A model generated the notes under the pieces. It was not told where the DNA came from. It worked only from the letters and a program-made list of their open reading frames with translations, and did not search any database. The position numbers and the translations under genes are program-made. Shown here in pieces: positions 1 through 11,500 of a stretch of DNA of 24,428 nucleotides (within the stretch, counting starts at the first letter, position 1; every line of letters begins with the position of its first letter). This stretch comes from Collodictyon triciliatum. Lineage: Eukaryota; CRuMs. Location of the stretch: positions 1-24,428 of the forward strand of contig JBHJMP010000545.1 in assembly GCA_043381765.1 (NCBI GenBank), in the 5' to 3' direction.

Positions 1-77
1 TTTTTCTTTTTTCTTTTTTCTTTTTTCTTTTTTCTTTTTTCTTTTTTCTTTTTTCTTTTTTCTTTTTTCTTTTTTTC
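1..77. repeat. (TTTTTTC)n microsatellite, period 7
   Basis: About eleven head-to-tail copies of a T6C unit run from the window edge to position 77, so the array probably extends beyond the window. The last copy has one extra T. It belongs to a set of T-rich short arrays that recur through the window with different unit sequences. Confidence 0.95.
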
Positions 78-590
78 GTGGGCCGTTGGAAGCTGACCTT
101 GCGGCGTGCTTGTTAGTTTAATAGTTGTGATGCTGTAGTGTTTGGTACAATTACGCTGACGTGGCGTTTCCGCGAACAAAAAGCAGAAGCTACTGTGCGA
201 TTAAATGCGGAAAATAAGAAAACTTGAATTTGTTTTCCTTTGCTGGCAACCCGAGCTTGTCGATGCACATCAAAACAGTCACGTTGTCGCGCGCGGAGTC
301 TTCATGCTACCTGTATTCTCCGCAAACGATGCATCGTGAAGATCTGTTTTCTGGATACTCTTTTTCTACCCTCGTTTTGTTTCCTTATTTCTTGTGCTTT
401 CATAAAAAAAAAAAAAAAAGAGAATCTTTCACCAGAAGAGGCCCAATCATACAGATTGTAATGGCTGATACTTTTTCGTTGTCATTCATTTTGTTTTGCT
501 AGTGTTCATATTTTAATCTGCATTGAAATCATGAGTTATATTGTCTAGAATTCACTCATGTGACGAGTGGAGATGTACAAAATGAACGCA
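78..590. other. Intergenic stretch, no supported gene
   Basis: This stretch lies downstream of the NHL-repeat gene and holds no reading frame with recognisable protein features. The longest open frame (224-502, plus strand) runs through an A15 homopolymer and has no family resemblance. I see no tRNA or other RNA gene. Confidence 0.5.
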
Positions 591-2049
591 CTAGTACACC
601 TCCACAGAATTTGAATCCGAGCACTGGACAACTATGAGGTTACCTCTAGAATCAAACTTTGCAGCGCAAGCTCGGTATACATCAATAATACGACGAAGCT
701 TTCCCGTTGGCAGATATAACATGATTTGGCCTTGGACGCTGTCCGTTATCATCAGAGTGCCTTCGGGTCCGTAAGATATACAAGATGAGCCCTGAATTTT
801 TTCCACCTGAAAACTGCGAATAAGCGTACCAATTTTTGAATCAAAGACCTGGACAGTGCTCGTTTTAAAGGAAACAAACAGCTCCCCGCTATCATTCACC
901 AAAAGCCCCTCGGGAGGGCCATCAAATTTGAAGGTTTGTGTCTGTACAATCTTCATCAGCAACTTTCCATCTGTGGCATATTTGTGTATCGCTCGACCAT
1001 CAGGGCTTGAGACATAAAGATTGTCATATTCATCAAAAGTTGCACGCCCAAGATTCACTCTTCTTGTATCAAAGGCGACCGTCTTTGTGATTTCGGGGAA
1101 TGCACCGCCGTTTTGCTCAACAAACTCAATTCGGCCCTGGGCAGAGTTTAGAAGCACAAGGACCCTGCCACTGTTTGATATTGCGATGTCCATGAAACCG
1201 GACGCAACTGAATGTACACCGTATTTAACGGAATCGATGTATTTCAGATCTGATGAGAAACGACGAACAACAGAATTTGCTGACTCACAAATATAGATAT
1301 CGCCCGTGATTGGGTGAACTGCTATGCCACGTGGGTCCATAAACTGCATTGGGCCGTGTCCATAGCTGCCAAACCGCAACTTTCGTGACTGGAGTGAATT
1401 GATGGGACGGTGGATGACTTGAAGAGGAAAATAAATCATCCTTTGGTGCGGTGGTGTTTTTGTGCGGATAGTTTCAGGTAATAAGCGGCGGAGTCTCTTC
1501 ATTCCTTCGATTTGGGGTTGAAATTTTTGAGATGCAGCAGATGAAAATCGCCTGTAGACTGAGGCAAGGGCTGGCGGACTTTGCGCATGAAGGCGCTTTA
1601 GAGACTTGAATAACTGAAAGGCGGATTGGAGTGAAAGAAGGGTGGTGCACACTTGAGTTTCGTAGGATGATTGAAACTTGCGGTCAGCAGAAGAATGTTC
1701 GAGGAGCTATCAAAAAAAATTATTTAGCAAGCTGATGGTTGAGCGGAAATGATATATTATGTAAGGTTGTATAGGTAAAAATAAGCCAGTCCTTCATGAA
1801 TGGTTCCGTAATTATTTCTTTTTGTAATTTATAAACAGACCATGAATTATAATGAAGGATGGCATATTATTCCAGGTAACATGGAATAAGTTTTTCGCGA
1901 GGGGGTTGTACCTGTGCGTGCGCTGCTTTTTGATAATCACCAATTACTTCGATTGATGATGCGAAAGAAGAGGCTATCTGTTGGTCGAGGTCTTCAAAAT
2001 ATTCAGCGATCTTTGCAGGAGGTTTTGATGAATTAGAGCTCACCTTCAT
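591..2049 (-). CDS. Coiled-coil plus NHL-repeat beta-propeller protein
   Basis: Two exons join in phase 0: 2049-1912 and 1706-591. The intron starts GTACAA and ends TTTGATAG. The product is about 417 residues. Residues 1 to about 110 are helical and probably coiled-coil (DLDQQIASSFASSIEVIGDY and on). From about residue 156 to the C-terminus repeated blades of the form DPRGIAVHP..GDIYI and EGLLVNDSGELFVS indicate an NHL-type six-bladed propeller, usually a protein- or RNA-binding platform. Coiled-coil plus NHL recalls TRIM-NHL proteins, but no RING or B-box is visible. The largest uninterrupted frame has no good ATG of its own and opens right after an in-frame TAG that coincides with the 3' splice site, which is why I add the upstream exon. 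The true 5' end is uncertain: position 2044 is also a possible splice acceptor (AAG/GTG), which would link to a coding-like exon at 2494-2654. The stop is TAG. Confidence 0.75.
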
Positions 2050-2052
2050 TTG

Positions 2053-2398
2053 GTTTTATTTTTTTTCCTTTTTTTGCTTTTTTTGCTTTTTTTTGCTTTT
2101 TTTCTTTTTTGCTTTTTCTTTTTTTGCTTTTTTGCTTTTTTGCTTTTTCTTTTTCTTTTTTCTTTTTCTTTTTTCTTTTTCTTTTTTCTTTTTCTTTTTT
2201 CTTTTTCTTTTTTCTTTTTNNNNNNNNNNNNNNNNNNNNNNNNNNNNNNNNNNNNNNNNNNNNNNNNNNNNNNNNNNNNNNNNNNNNNNNNNNNNNNNNN
2301 NNNNNNNNNNNNNNNNNNNTTTTTTTTCTTTTTTTTCTTTTTTTCTTTTTTTCTTTTTTGGTTTTTTTTGTTTGTTTTTTGTTTGTTTTTTGTTTGGA
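2053..2398. repeat. T-rich compound microsatellite with 100-N gap
   Basis: On the plus strand the array moves from TTTTTTGC-like units to T5C/T6C units, is cut by 100 Ns (2220-2319), and resumes as T7C and TTTTTTGTTTG units. It lies just upstream of the NHL-gene ATG and may be in an intron of that gene. The exact round gap length suggests an assembly placeholder, so the true array length is unknown. Phe-rich or Lys-rich open frames here are translations of the repeat. Confidence 0.9.
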
Positions 2399-2493
2399 TA
2401 GAGGCCATAGCCCTATTCCGAGACAAATGAGTTTATGCTCGTGGGGAAGATATGTTTCGTTAGGGTGCAATACTGCGATCCTACTCAAGTCAC

Positions 2494-2654
2494 CTGATCA
2501 GCCCTTTCATCCAAGGCTTCTGCACGGCTGATTGTGTGACTGAGGCGATCCTTGGCCCTTGTTTTGGGTGCCCTTGGTTCCTCTGCTGTGGCTTTACGTC
2601 GCCAGAAAATATTATGCGTCCCGGCTCTGTCAAACTCTGTGATCTCGTCCCTTT
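2494..2654 (-). other. Possible upstream exon of the NHL-repeat gene
   Basis: This 161-base block is open in one minus-strand frame. It is preceded by a branch-point-like CTGAC and an acceptor CCTTTAG, and it ends at CAG/GTGACT. The frame reads charged, helix-like protein ending RAEALDERADQ. It would join in phase 0 to an acceptor at 2044 and so continue into the coiled coil of the NHL gene, leaving the T-rich array in an intron. No family is recognised, and transcript evidence is absent. Confidence 0.35.
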
Positions 2655-2885
2655 CTAAAGGCTTGGATCAGTCTCGGGCATGGTCAGGAGAGAAGGAAAA
2701 AGAGCCGGAATTCTGGGTGGCTCTGTGCCCAAGCCATAGAACCGCGGAGTGATGACCGCCACATCCAAAGGCACACCACAGCTTTTGTATTGGGTATGTG
2801 AAGAGCAACCGAAGATGAAGACCAAGGCATAGGGAAAAAGAGAAAGAAGAGAGTAGGCAAGCGTAGTTCTCATAGCAGATGACAT
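2655..2885 (-). other. Short open frame, signal-peptide-like start, unresolved
   Basis: A 76-codon frame begins with two nearby ATGs and a hydrophobic segment (TTLAYSLLSLFPYALVFIFG) followed by Cys-Ser-Ser, as in a signal peptide. It then has no recognisable domain and ends in TAG at a likely splice acceptor. It could be a small secreted protein, an exon fragment of the neighbouring gene, or chance. Confidence 0.2.
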
Positions 2886-2905
2886 AATTTGGTGTCAGAA
2901 CCGTT

Positions 2906-3166
2906 TCAACAGGAACAGTATCCTTGACAGTTTAAGATTCTGGGTAGTGCAGTTTTAGGAGCCAACAAAAGAAATCCAGAAAAGCCTTCTATAGTTTTCT
3001 CGGTGTCCGTTATGATAAGGGGTAAGGGGTGTTTTTTGGGGTGGTGCGTGATGGATGCCTCAGACAACAACCTATTTTGATTGAACATCGATATTTTTCT
3101 TCTTTTTGGCTGCGCTATGGGCGCCTCAGCACACTTAGCGCTATAGACGCCTGTTGGGTTTAACAA
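2906..3166 (-). other. Possible exon or short hypothetical frame
   Basis: An open minus-strand frame of about 86 codons follows an acceptor-like CCCAACAG. It has no ATG at its upstream edge. It contains a basic cluster, PKRRKI, and several prolines, and ends NCQGYCSC before a stop. No family is recognised. A short imperfect direct repeat (GCGCTATGGGCGCCT and GCGCTATAGACGCCT) lies inside it. It may be a 5' exon of the NHL gene or non-coding. Confidence 0.2.
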
Positions 3167-3286
3167 TGACTCTGCTAATGTGGTAAGATTTTCTGCGAGA
3201 GTTTATTTTTATTTTATTTTTATCTGCTTGATGTGCGAGCATCTGATAAGCTATCTGCTATGGGTATTTTTTTCGGGGCTCACGAT

Positions 3287-3970
3287 TCATTTATTGCTTT
3301 TCATGGAGCTTTGGACTGCGGTCTTGTTGTAGCAAAGAGAAAATATTGTCCTAAACAACGATTTTTGTACCACAACATTCAGTAAATGTGCAAAAGAGGC
3401 CATCGGGTGCTGGTACAAGAAGAGCATTTTTTTATTATATTCGTATAAATGGGGCTCTTCTCGGAGTATTTGGGCTTCGTTTGGAGTTAGAGCGATTGCA
3501 AGCCAAGCAACATCGTGAGTAGTTCCTGTGTAGTTGCATTCATCTATCACCTTTTGCGTCTTAACATAGAGTCCGTGCCTTTCGAGGACCTCGGTATTAA
3601 AGGCTTCCACGGCCTGGCATACCGACTCGTTGGTTTTTTTGATCGCATATGCTACACAACAGAAGCAGTGTGAAATGAGACAAAGCACTTGGCTACAGTT
3701 AGACATGGCATTTCCCCGAATCGATTCGCATATAAGGTTCATGTGTCTCTTCCAATCCACTGCAACCACTCCTAGTTTTATCAAGGGTTCTGGAATTTGA
3801 GTGATATCGTCTTCAGCCATGACTTTTGGAGTATCCCACAGGCAACTTTCGTAAGGAACAATATCAATTATCAGTCTCTCGCCACTAGAGGATGGGCGGT
3901 GTGCTCCATACGAAAAACGCTGAGTTCCCGTAGCCGGATAGGAGCGAAGCTTTTTTGCTTGGTAGGACAT
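3287..3970 (-). CDS. GOLGA7/Erf4-like palmitoyltransferase accessory protein
   Basis: A single exon of 227 codons starts at ATG 3970 and ends in TGA. Members of the Golgin A7/Erf4 family are peripheral membrane partners that stabilise DHHC palmitoyltransferases acting on Ras-like proteins at Golgi or ER membranes. The resemblance is to the family pattern rather than to long identity: an early RLIIDIVPYESCLW stretch (32-45), WKRHMNLICESIRGN (73-87), a cysteine-rich helix CSQVLCLISHCFCC (92-105), then FNTEVLERHGLYV (124-136) and VAWLAIAL (154-161), which parallels the family's 'N..l..p.GL.l....W..I.i' ending. The cysteines may be palmitoylated (inference). About 65 residues follow the core, longer than human GOLGA7. 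The assignment is tentative; an unrelated protist-specific protein is the alternative. Confidence 0.5.
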   Translation of the reverse strand: MSYQAKKLRSYPATGTQRFSYGAHRPSSSGERLIIDIVPYESCLWDTPKVMAEDDITQIPEPLIKLGVVAVDWKRHMNLICESIRGNAMSNCSQVLCLISHCFCCVAYAIKKTNESVCQAVEAFNTEVLERHGLYVKTQKVIDECNYTGTTHDVAWLAIALTPNEAQILREEPHLYEYNKKMLFLYQHPMASFAHLLNVVVQKSLFRTIFSLCYNKTAVQSSMKSNK

Positions 3971-5100
3971 ATCCTATAATTGGGCCATCTCTTTATCTTC
4001 TTTTTTTCGAGTTGTTCTGAGACGCTTTGAGGTTAAAGTTGATTAGATTGGATTTTCATTTGAAATAATTGCACTCATCAAGCAGGTGCATCGGACAACT
4101 TATGGCTGTTTAAATTTTTGCTGACTGACGACAGGGCGCGCGATTGTGAGTCACCCTTTGAATAATAAGGACTAGCCAAACTAAGGCTATTTTTCTAGAA
4201 AGATTTTGGGTCTTTTTTTAAGAGGTCTTGTAATAAGGTGCTGTTGTGCTGGATGTGTTAAGAGCCACTTGAATACGCCGTTTGTAAGGGAAGTTAAGAG
4301 ATGTTACATGCAATCGCCCGATATTTATGTATATATGGTGTGTCGCCTCTAATTGACCAAAAGATATCTCCAAAGCCTTATATCGATATGCAGCCTTTTT
4401 GATGGTCTATCTGCAGTCATATCGAAATGTAAACGGTCGCTTCAGAGACTAAACCCACAAGGCTTTATTGCAACATTTGCAGTGATGTACTATCAATAAT
4501 CCTACAATTGGGCAAGCCATGATTTACGCGTAGCCGGTTGTTTCTTTAAAATAAAATAAAAATTGTATCAAGAGATACTTTACTTTAATTCGATAAAGAT
4601 GGTCTCACAGAATAGATATGAGATCAAGTTATTTACTCTCAGATTTTGTCGTTCTCTCATATGCACAAGTTACACAACACGCTGACAATAATTTACAGCG
4701 TTGCCACTTAACTAAAAAAAACTGAATGAATGGCTGCATGTGTACTATTATAAAAAAGCTTATATCCAATCGTTCAACTTTGAATCGCATGAAGGGGGGA
4801 AAATATCACAATCGTTTAGTTTCATCACCTATGTATATTTTTTTTAACATTCATTCTGAAATAGTTACAAAGCGGCTTTAATGAAATGAAACATCAGTGA
4901 GCTCGAACTAGCCAGAAAATGTTTCAGCGTGTATGAGAAAATAAGATGCATGCCCACCCGACTCCATCTTTTTCAGGGATGGATTTTTGACGCTTGGTTT
5001 TGTCGGGCTGAGGTGAGAATGAATTATCAATGCTCATCGTTTCAATATCACGTATAAGTCATATTCACTAACTGCAAAAGATTATTTCTTCTATCTTTTA
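3971..5100. other. Intergenic, AT-rich, no supported gene
   Basis: About 1.1 kb upstream of the Erf4-like gene is rich in stops in all frames. Two weak signals are seen: a 36-base plus-strand block at 4976-5011 bounded by TCTTTTTCAG and GAG/GTGAGA, and a 36-codon minus-strand frame starting at about 5022. Neither has a recognisable product. The plus-strand block could be a 5' exon of the AXDND1-like gene. Confidence 0.4.
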
Positions 5101-5553
5101 NNNNNNNNNNNNNNNNNNNNNNNNNNNNNNNNNNNNNNNNNNNNNNNNNNNNNNNNNNNNNNNNNNNNNNNNNNNNNNNNNNNNNNNNNNNNNNNNNNNN
5201 NNNNNNNNNNNNNNNNNNNNNNNNNNNNNNNNNNNNNNNNNNNNNNNNNNNNNNNNNNNNNNNNNNNNNNNNNNNNNNNNNNNNNNNNNNNNNNNNNNNN
5301 NNNNNNNNNNNNNNNNNNNNNNNNNNNNNNNNNNNNNNNNNNNNNNNNNNNNNNNNNNNNNNNNNNNNNNNNNNNNNNNNNNNNNNNNNNNNNNNNNNNN
5401 NNNNNNNNNNNNNNNNNNNNNNNNNNNNNNNNNNNNNNNNNNNNNNNNNNNNNNNNNNNNNNNNNNNNNNNNNNNNNNNNNNNNNNNNNNNNNNNNNNNN
5501 NNNNNNNNNNNNNNNNNNNNNNNNNNNNNNNNNNNNNNNNNNNNNNNNNNNNN
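5101..5553. other. Assembly gap (453 N)
   Basis: Unknown bases. Coding-like sequence resumes immediately after the gap in the AXDND1-like gene, so one or more 5' exons or the promoter of that gene may be missing here. Confidence 0.95.
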
Positions 5554-5558
5554 CGGGA

Positions 5559-8500
5559 ATGTCCACTACACCGACAACATCGCCAGTTGCAAATCCGGTT
5601 ACGCGCACGAGGCAGCCTCTCAAACCTCTGCGAAAATCCTCTGCGGGTAAACTGCGGGCAACTCCGTCTCCTGAAAACTCGCAGGATTTTGCTTCCCATG
5701 AAAAGATCAGAGCACTTGGACAAGCATCTGCCTTGGTTTCTCGTATGTGTTGCAACCTCCTTTTCTTTTTTTATGGCTTAAAGTTTGTCTCCCTTGCTGA
5801 TATTTTGTTGATATCTCTTTTTAATCGATGGTTTTTTTATCTTGATTTAATTGCTATCAATACTCTCATCACAGAAAAGTCTGAAGAACGCATGTGGCTC
5901 GAAAGGGTTACCAGTCCAGCAGGTGCCTCTGAAAAGTTTGACAAACACTCAAAGATTAGGTTGAAATGCGACTTATGATATACCATATTAAATATAATTA
6001 TTTTGTATTCCCTCGGTCCTGCACAAAAGTTGAAAGGAAGAATAAAAAAAAATAATTATTTTGTATTCATTTTGTTCCGTAGATATTTATTATATTTTAC
6101 TTTTGGAAAAAAATATCGTTTCGCTGGTATTGTCTCCCAAATTAATCTGCCTTTATAACGATTTACCAACAGAAAGAGCCAAGATGAACTGGTTGATGCA
6201 CTCATGAGCCGTTCAGTTACAAATAAAGGTATTCAAATTAGAAATATAAGCGTGTTCATAATACACCAAATCCACCATCTCCATATATTGCTTTGTATCA
6301 GATACTTAGTTCTCATTTTGATTACACAGTCCTAGACAAATATTCATTTTCTGCTTTGAACATTGAGCATAGAATTTCAGAGGTTGGCCATCTGATAATA
6401 CAAAGAGAATAGAAATAAACTCAAGAAATCGCCTCAATTTTCCAGTTTTATGTTTTTCTTCTATTTTCGCTTGATTCCTTCTGTAAGATATTTAAATATT
6501 ATATTTATTCACTGTATTGTTTCAATATGCTCCTCACAATCCTATGTCTGGGCTGTAGGATGGTGTTTTTCGGTCTTACATTTCGACAGATTCATCTAAC
6601 AGCCTGATACCAGAAGATTATCACTTGAAAAGACACCACAATCAGCCACGACTTGCGTTTGGATGTATGAATTAATCGTGTGTATCCATTCTTTTATTTG
6701 TCGCTAATGCCTTCTTTTATTTTAAGCTATCATGTATGGCTATTGACTTTTGTTGCTTTTTTTGTGTATGTCAATTCGTTTTTGTATTCAATATTTATTG
6801 GGTTAAATCATGATTGTTAACTATATGTGCAATTGAAACAATTCCCTGCCCATATTTCAATTTTCTTTTGTTCTATTTACTTTTATTTTTTCTCATTCCA
6901 TCAAAATTGTCTACTTTAGCGAAAATCAATGGCTCGGAAGTAGATAGATCAAAATCACCGCAGCAACCTTTACCCGTAGGACTTCGCCCGTCTGACCGCC
7001 GTGACGCGGCTGTGCTTCGAGAAGCATTTCGAATGGCACTCAAGAAAGTTAAAGACCAATCAGGTATATTTATGTGATTTTGAAAAGTATTCAAATCGTA
7101 TTTTGAACAGATTTTTATTGATTTGAATCATACAGAATGTCATGTGGTATTTGATAATTAACTAATATTGATTGGTTGCTGTGCAGAATATTTCGAACAA
7201 TCCCGTTATGTTTACATGTCTTGCTTCAACGAATTACATCGCCAGGTTTATCCTACAGCGACCGTTCTGTTATGCATTGTTCTATTATTATTCTTTGAAA
7301 ATAAAAACATCATCTGCATTTGTATTTGAAAGGAAAATAAAAACCAATTTTATTATGAAAAAGGTTATGTCGCACTGCCAGGAGAGGGGAGAACTTCTAT
7401 ATGAATTATGGCATGGAATGATATCTCTAGTGGATAAAAGTAAGCCATACAGAGGGTCTCCAGATAATAGAGGTAGCAAAATTAAATGATAAATGCTTCT
7501 TTTTTTTTTTTATTATCGTACGCCTCCTGATTGATGAGTAGTTAAAAAACTTTTTCATCTTTATATCTTTTCATATTTTCATTTTTTTTTTAAAAAAAAA
7601 AAAAAGAAGCACCATTGTCATTTACCTCTCTTTAGATATTCTCAATCGATCGCAGACAATTGAAAATGAATGGATTGTAGTTGATTGCATCTTAAACGTT
7701 GCTCTTAGATAACGATAGGTCGGGCTTTGACTCGAGAGATAAATCACAAGAGTTTGATATTAAAAAAGCTGACTCTGATGAAGAGAAAACAAGACTGTTT
7801 GAAATAATTGATGGGTAATCGAAGTTCATCACATGAAATATGAAGAATAATTAAAATTATATGATTGGTATTATAAACGCACATTTTTTTCAGCCTTCGA
7901 AGCCACCTCACCGAAATTAAGGACCAGATGGTTGGCTCTTATCTACTTTTCTCTTTTTTTTTTTAATTTTTTTTAATTTTTTAATTTTTTAATTTTTTAA
8001 TTTTTTAATTTTTTAATTTTTTAATTTTTTAATTTTTTAATTTTTTAATTTTTGTCAGGCCAAGATACCTTTTCCATATGTTTGGCTGATTTTTTTTTGT
8101 CTTTTTTCATTTTATTTTAATAGTTTAACGTTGAATATACATAAATGAAGCATCTACCATCACCAAAGGTCCATCATTGCTTATTTTCATGTAAGTAAGC
8201 GTATTTTGTGCATAGGCGCTTCGTGAAAGTGAAGATATGGAAAAGACAAAATACTATGAACAAAAAATAGACCAAGCAGAATTAAAATATGCTGCAGAAA
8301 TCAAGCAATATCAAGAATACAGCAGCCGGCTTGGTTAGCAAAGAATCTCTTAATAAGCGCTCTATGATGAATGAAGAAAAAAACAGCATATACTCAATTA
8401 TGACTTTTTTTTTTTTTTTTTACATATTTGAGTTCTGTAAATTTTTATGCAAATTATCGAAATTGTAGAACGCGTGCTGGCACCTGTAATGGATTTATAC

Positions 8501-11500
8501 TCCCGCTTATCAAACCCGGAGAATCTTGCATTTGTATGTAAACGATAGCATCAATATGAATGTTTTCCAAATACTTTTGTAAAGCTAACGTGACGGATAG
8601 GAACGAGTGGATAAATTCGGACGAATGATGGGAGTTGTATCCGCACTTGTATCAGACCATCAAGTAAAGGCTGTAGAAACAGAAAAGCTTATGAACAAGG
8701 TGTATTTTTTCTTTGTGAATATAATAAATTGGATTGTATTTTGAATTCAATATTTTAAAAAATAATGAATTATTGTAAATTGAACATATGTCTTTGATTT
8801 CATTAAACCCGACTCTTAAAAAAAAACTGAAAATATTTGAAACAAAGCTGGATGAAGAAATATACATGTACCAAACCATCATAAAGAGAACGGAAGATAA
8901 ATTGAATGAGGACAAAACTATTAGAGCGCGCATAGAGACCAAAGTAGTTCGTTTTAAAAAAAAAGACATCACCTAATTTGTCTGTTATTGTTATGTCTAA
9001 CATATGGGGAAAAGTTATATCAAGCTTACTTGTCGGAATATAGCTTCAACAACAAATCGAACAGTGTCATCGTTATGAGGAGAGAATTAATGCACTCTTG
9101 TCAGTATCACAAGATAAATCAACACAGACCGAACCTTTCAACGTACTTCACGTAAGGATTAGATGGTACTTATAATAATGCAATCAATTTTATGAACATC
9201 ATTTTGTATATGATATGAAAAGCTACAACATTAATGAAAAATGAAAAAATCAGGCGGTTGCAATCCCATGGCAATACGCACTCGTCGATTTGCCAAAAGG
9301 TAAATGAATTTCTGTTCTAACACTGGTAAGTGGTATGTACTTGAGTATTATTCATAAGTATTTAACTTATTATCCTTTCTTTCTGTATGTACGGTAATTA
9401 ATGATATCAAATGTATTAATTAAAATTTCTAAATAGAAACGAGGCCGATGTATATGCCTGAGAAACGGGTTGTCTCTTTGATAGATGAAGTAATGATGAC
9501 TGTGTCCCACCAATATGACCATGTGAGTTCACTGCTGCTATTCGTTTCAAACTTTCATGCTTGTGAGATTTTTACGTATGCATGAATTTGTCATGTTCTG
9601 TCCTTAGCCCACCCTTCTTTTTCTAATTTCCTTTGTTATGAAGGGATATGACTTTGTGGATGCAACCAAAAAAATACTCATGTCTGGTGACATGACCCCA
9701 GAAACCGACGTTGGTCGGGTTAGTTATTATTTATTTCTTCATGCTCTAATACTTTTCCGCCTCTCGCTTATTTCTTCACATGCTGCTAATTCTGCGCAGA
9801 TTATCTATGATTTTGTGTCTAGTGTCGAAGAGTTCAAATGGATCAATTCCAAAGTTATGTCATTTGCTCGCTGTGGAGAGATTTTTCATTCTTTTTCAAA
9901 ACCGTCAACAATCGATCTGTTCAGGTTGTTCTTATTTGAAAAAATATATTCATAAAACATAAAGCATATTACTTCGGTATAAACGAATAAAATTGTATGT
10001 ACTAAATAACCATAAAAATCAAAAGGAATACACATGCATTAAATTAAAGGGGAATCCCGAATTCAAACTGACCATCCCACTTTCATAATATCTTTCATTA
10101 ACAATTTCGCCCCGCTAATGGAAAAAAAAAGCCAATCAATTCGCTGGTGTAAAATAAACCTGAAGAAATATGTGTTAATGGGAGAAAATGATTCATGGAT
10201 TATCACATCAACCGGAATTGTCTGTTACTATTACATAGTATACTTGCTCATTTATAAATTAGACCATATTTTATTTCTTTATTTCTCTATCAATAACTAT
10301 ACTCACCAAACTGATAATCAACCCTGCTGATTGTATAATAGGCCGTCTATATTGATAAGTTTTTTGCAAACTACGCTCATATTGAAAAAACTATGTTACT
10401 TCTAAGAGCAGCCACTCTGGGTACCCGAGGGAGAATTAGAGATGTAGAGATGTACTTGTTGTTTTCTAATATCATAAAAATTGCATTTTTTTATTTCTAT
10501 TGGCCCTTTCTGTCTTTTAATTATATGATTCGTTTATTTACACTACCGCTCTTTATCATCAAGATTATCGTCTGTAGAACAAAAGCCTGCCGATAAATAC
10601 CGGATTCCAGTATTTACTCCTTTGCGAAGCTACTCGTCATTTGTTGTTGATGTGGATAACTTTGTACTAATGTGTCTTGTAGAGGTTTGTCTTTTCTATC
10701 ACGAGACCCGTGCGTTAGAAACAAAAAAAAATCCTCATAAAATTTTCTTTATAAATGTATTTGGCATATTCACCTTGTGTACTATAATAATGGTAATTTC
10801 TACCTTATTTCCATTTCGTGCTGGATTCTGAAAGTATGTCATAATTCATACCGATTCTTCAATCAAACAGGCTGACAGGTCTATCGACTTAGACTATATG
10901 CTCCCTTATGTTTACAAGGTTTGTCATTGATTTTTAAGGGTGCTTCATTAGCATTCCTCCACTTCTCTCCATTTCCATCGCCTTTATTAAAGAATATGCT
11001 AATACATGGAATCATTTCATCATTACCCTGTTCATCACTCAATCAGGAATTATGTTGTAGGCGACTGCTGTTCTCAATCCAGGCGATGTTGGATTTATGG
11101 AGCTGAGAAGTTTGGTTAGAGTAACGAATAGCACTGTTACACAAGCACAAGTAATGTTTCCTATTCTCTTTTTTTGTATTCTCTTTTTTTTATTCTCTTT
11201 TTTTTATTCTCTTTTTTTTATTCTCTTTTTTTTATTCTCTTTTTTTATTCTCTTTTTTTTATTCTCTTTTTTTTATTCTCTTTTTTTTATTCTCTTTTTT
11301 TTATTCTCTTTTTTTTATTCTCTTTNNNNNNNNNNNNNNNNNNNNNNNNNNNNNNNNNNNNNNNNNNNNNNNNNNNNNNNNNNNNNNNNNNNNNNNNNNN
11401 NNNNNNNNNNNNNNNNNNNNNNNNNTCTTTTTTTATTCTCTTTTTTTATTCTCTTTTTTTATTCTCTTTTTTTATTCTCTTTTTTTATTCTCTTTTTTTA

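Noticed and set aside
2033-2531. Several long Lys-rich or Phe-rich open frames on both strands
   Set aside because: They are translations of the T-rich microsatellite and the N run, without normal protein composition.
2700-2830. Minus-strand FGCGGHHSAVL resembling an RCC1-type repeat
   Set aside because: Only one short match, no neighbouring repeats and a stop shortly after, so it is not enough for a call.
4976-5011. 36-base block with strong splice-like borders on the plus strand
   Set aside because: Too short and without a recognised protein or confirmed partner exons; it may be a 5' exon lost in the adjoining gap, but cannot be supported.
4912-5022. 36-codon minus-strand frame (MSIDNSFSPQPDKTKRQKSI start)
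   Set aside because: Small, no family, no splice context that ties it to a gene; chance is likely.
6331-6375. Candidate extra exon of the AXDND1-like gene after acceptor CACAGTCCTAG
   Set aside because: It would leave phase 0 at its only donor, while the next certain exon (6590) needs phase 1; skipping it gives a perfect join.
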